Assembly (NCBI RefSeq): GCF_025717045.1
Contig: NZ_JAOVZN010000006.1
Span: 98,610-162,609 of the forward strand
Length of the DNA: 64,000 nt
Source of the DNA: Flavobacterium sp. SH_e
Lineage (GTDB): Bacteria > Bacteroidota > Bacteroidia > Flavobacteriales > Flavobacteriaceae
Direction: 5' to 3'
Part shown: positions 63,351 through 64,000 of the stretch, in pieces
Numbering within the stretch: the stretch's first letter is position 1
Layout of the letters: the number at the start of each line of letters is the position of its first letter
Made by a program: the position numbers and the translations under genes
Notes under the pieces: model-generated
Database searches by the model: none
The model's input: only the letters and a program-made list of their open reading frames with translations
What the model was told of the DNA's origin: nothing

Positions 63351-63420
63351 ATTCCAAATTCCAAATTCCAAATTCCAAATTCCAATCTGAAATCTGAAAT
63401 CTGAAATCTGAAATCTGAAA
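63351..63420. repeat. 70-bp heptad array: 5 x ATTCCAA then 5 x TCTGAAA
   Basis: ATTCCAA is repeated five times (63351-63385) and is followed without loss of phase by TCTGAAA five times (63386-63420). All ten units are exact. It starts 17 bp after the desaturase stop codon on the minus strand. Confidence 0.92.
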
Positions 63421-63436
63421 TCTACATTCTAAAATT

Positions 63437-64000
63437 TTAAAGTCTCGCTGGTTCAACCCATTTGAAGATATGCGATTCTTTTGGTATCACAATTCTTTCA
63501 GAGATTTTCGCCATACGAGCTGGCAATTTCATTAAATAGTCACGCGCTTTTTCAGCTTCATCACTTAGATTAGAAATTTTATCAATTTCCCATTTGTTGA
63601 TCAGTTTCTGCATGATTTCAACATAATCGTTTGCTGTGTAAACTCCAATACGTTGTGCTGAATCTGAGAACTGTTCGAAAGCTGTGCTAATTTTTTGACC
63701 AGATTCTCTCAAGAAGTGAGCCGGCATAACGATTTTCTGTTTCATCATGTATTGAAACGCCAACATCATTTCGCTTGGGTCTACTTGGAAAATTCTAGTT
63801 ACAAATTCGCTATATGCATGATGGTGACGCATTTCATCACCTGCAATCATTTTACACATTTTAGACAATTTGTTATCGCCAAATTTCTTAGCTATCTGAG
63901 CCACCCTATTGTGCGAAACATAAGTTGCTAATTCCTGAAAACTAGTATATACAAAGTTTTTGTATGGGTCAGTTCCAGTTCCAATATCAAAACCGTCGTT
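63437..64000 (-). CDS. Acyl-ACP desaturase, 5' part beyond the window
   Basis: The frame runs out of the window with no start, so the gene is partial. The visible 187 residues match stearoyl-ACP desaturase: NFVYTSFQELATYVSHNRVA, then the di-iron ligand motif DEMRHHHAYSEF. Such soluble enzymes place a double bond in acyl-ACP using O2 and electrons from ferredoxin. The C-terminus is complete (VEPARL). Confidence 0.88.
   Translation of the reverse strand, partial: NDGFDIGTGTDPYKNFVYTSFQELATYVSHNRVAQIAKKFGDNKLSKMCKMIAGDEMRHHHAYSEFVTRIFQVDPSEMMLAFQYMMKQKIVMPAHFLRESGQKISTAFEQFSDSAQRIGVYTANDYVEIMQKLINKWEIDKISNLSDEAEKARDYLMKLPARMAKISERIVIPKESHIFKWVEPARL

Noticed and set aside
63351..63420. Possible CRISPR array
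   Set aside because: Units are 7 bp and contiguous, with no spacers and no cas genes. It is a simple tandem array.
1..64000. rRNA and tRNA genes
   Set aside because: I looked in the intergenic regions for cloverleaf-like and rRNA-like sequence and saw none; a tRNA scan would settle it.

Overview
The window looks like a chromosomal segment of a Flavobacterium-type member of the Bacteroidota. The DNA is AT-rich, promoters carry the Bacteroidota -7 word TAnnTTTG, and ribosome-binding sites are weak. Marker genes agree: the gliding lipoprotein gldH beside a RicT/PSP1 gene, a TonB receptor with an N-terminal carboxypeptidase-like domain, lycopene cyclase, DUF4421, a MerC protein and an Nramp-Usp fusion. 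I found no rRNA, tRNA, CRISPR array, prophage or complete insertion sequence.

Layout. 0.1-6 kb (minus): two-subunit 3-oxoacid CoA-transferase, then ricT-gldH-pbp1A. 6.2-11.5 kb (plus): an accessory block with an unknown protein, a DKNYY-repeat protein, two ankyrin proteins and a lipoprotein, with a MITE-like repeat inside it. 11.5-14.5 kb (minus): ferredoxin, a TrhP-like U32 protein and a TrhO-like rhodanese; the last two share a C-terminal domain. 14.6-17.4 kb (minus): SulP transporter and PPK2 kinase. 17.6-23.3 kb (plus): complete RND efflux operon. 23.4-32.7 kb: bacilliredoxin, lycopene cyclase, then a metal region (thioredoxin-like protein, TonB receptor, flavoprotein, MerC, Zur/Fur-like regulator, MntH-Usp, MntR-like regulator). 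32.7-36 kb (minus): DinB protein, hypothetical, enoyl-CoA hydratase, NtrY-like kinase. 36-56 kb: heme biosynthesis, with hemJ and hemH on minus and hemA, hemC, hemD, hemE, hemF and hemB on plus. It is interrupted by hypothetical genes, a class I aldolase and a small AT-rich island (52.3-54.3 kb) with two genes broken by in-frame stops. 56-64 kb: effector-binding protein, M13 peptidase, SCO1 protein, feoA-feoB with a 41-aa FeoB-associated protein, HD hydrolase and a partial acyl-ACP desaturase.

How it fits together. The heme genes cover every step from glutamyl-tRNA to protoheme except HemL, using O2-dependent HemF and HemJ. Iron entry (FeoAB), manganese entry (MntH/MntR with a perfect operator-like palindrome) and a probable zinc or other metal set (TonB receptor, MerC, Zur-like regulator) lie around them, so the right two thirds is largely metal and heme economy.

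The most unusual patterns are two. First, the putative O2-dependent and prephenate-dependent tRNA-U34 hydroxylation enzymes are neighbours that share a C-terminal domain. Second, many intergenic regions carry different short arrays with a strict 7- or 8-bp period, often as inverted pairs; no annotated feature explains them.
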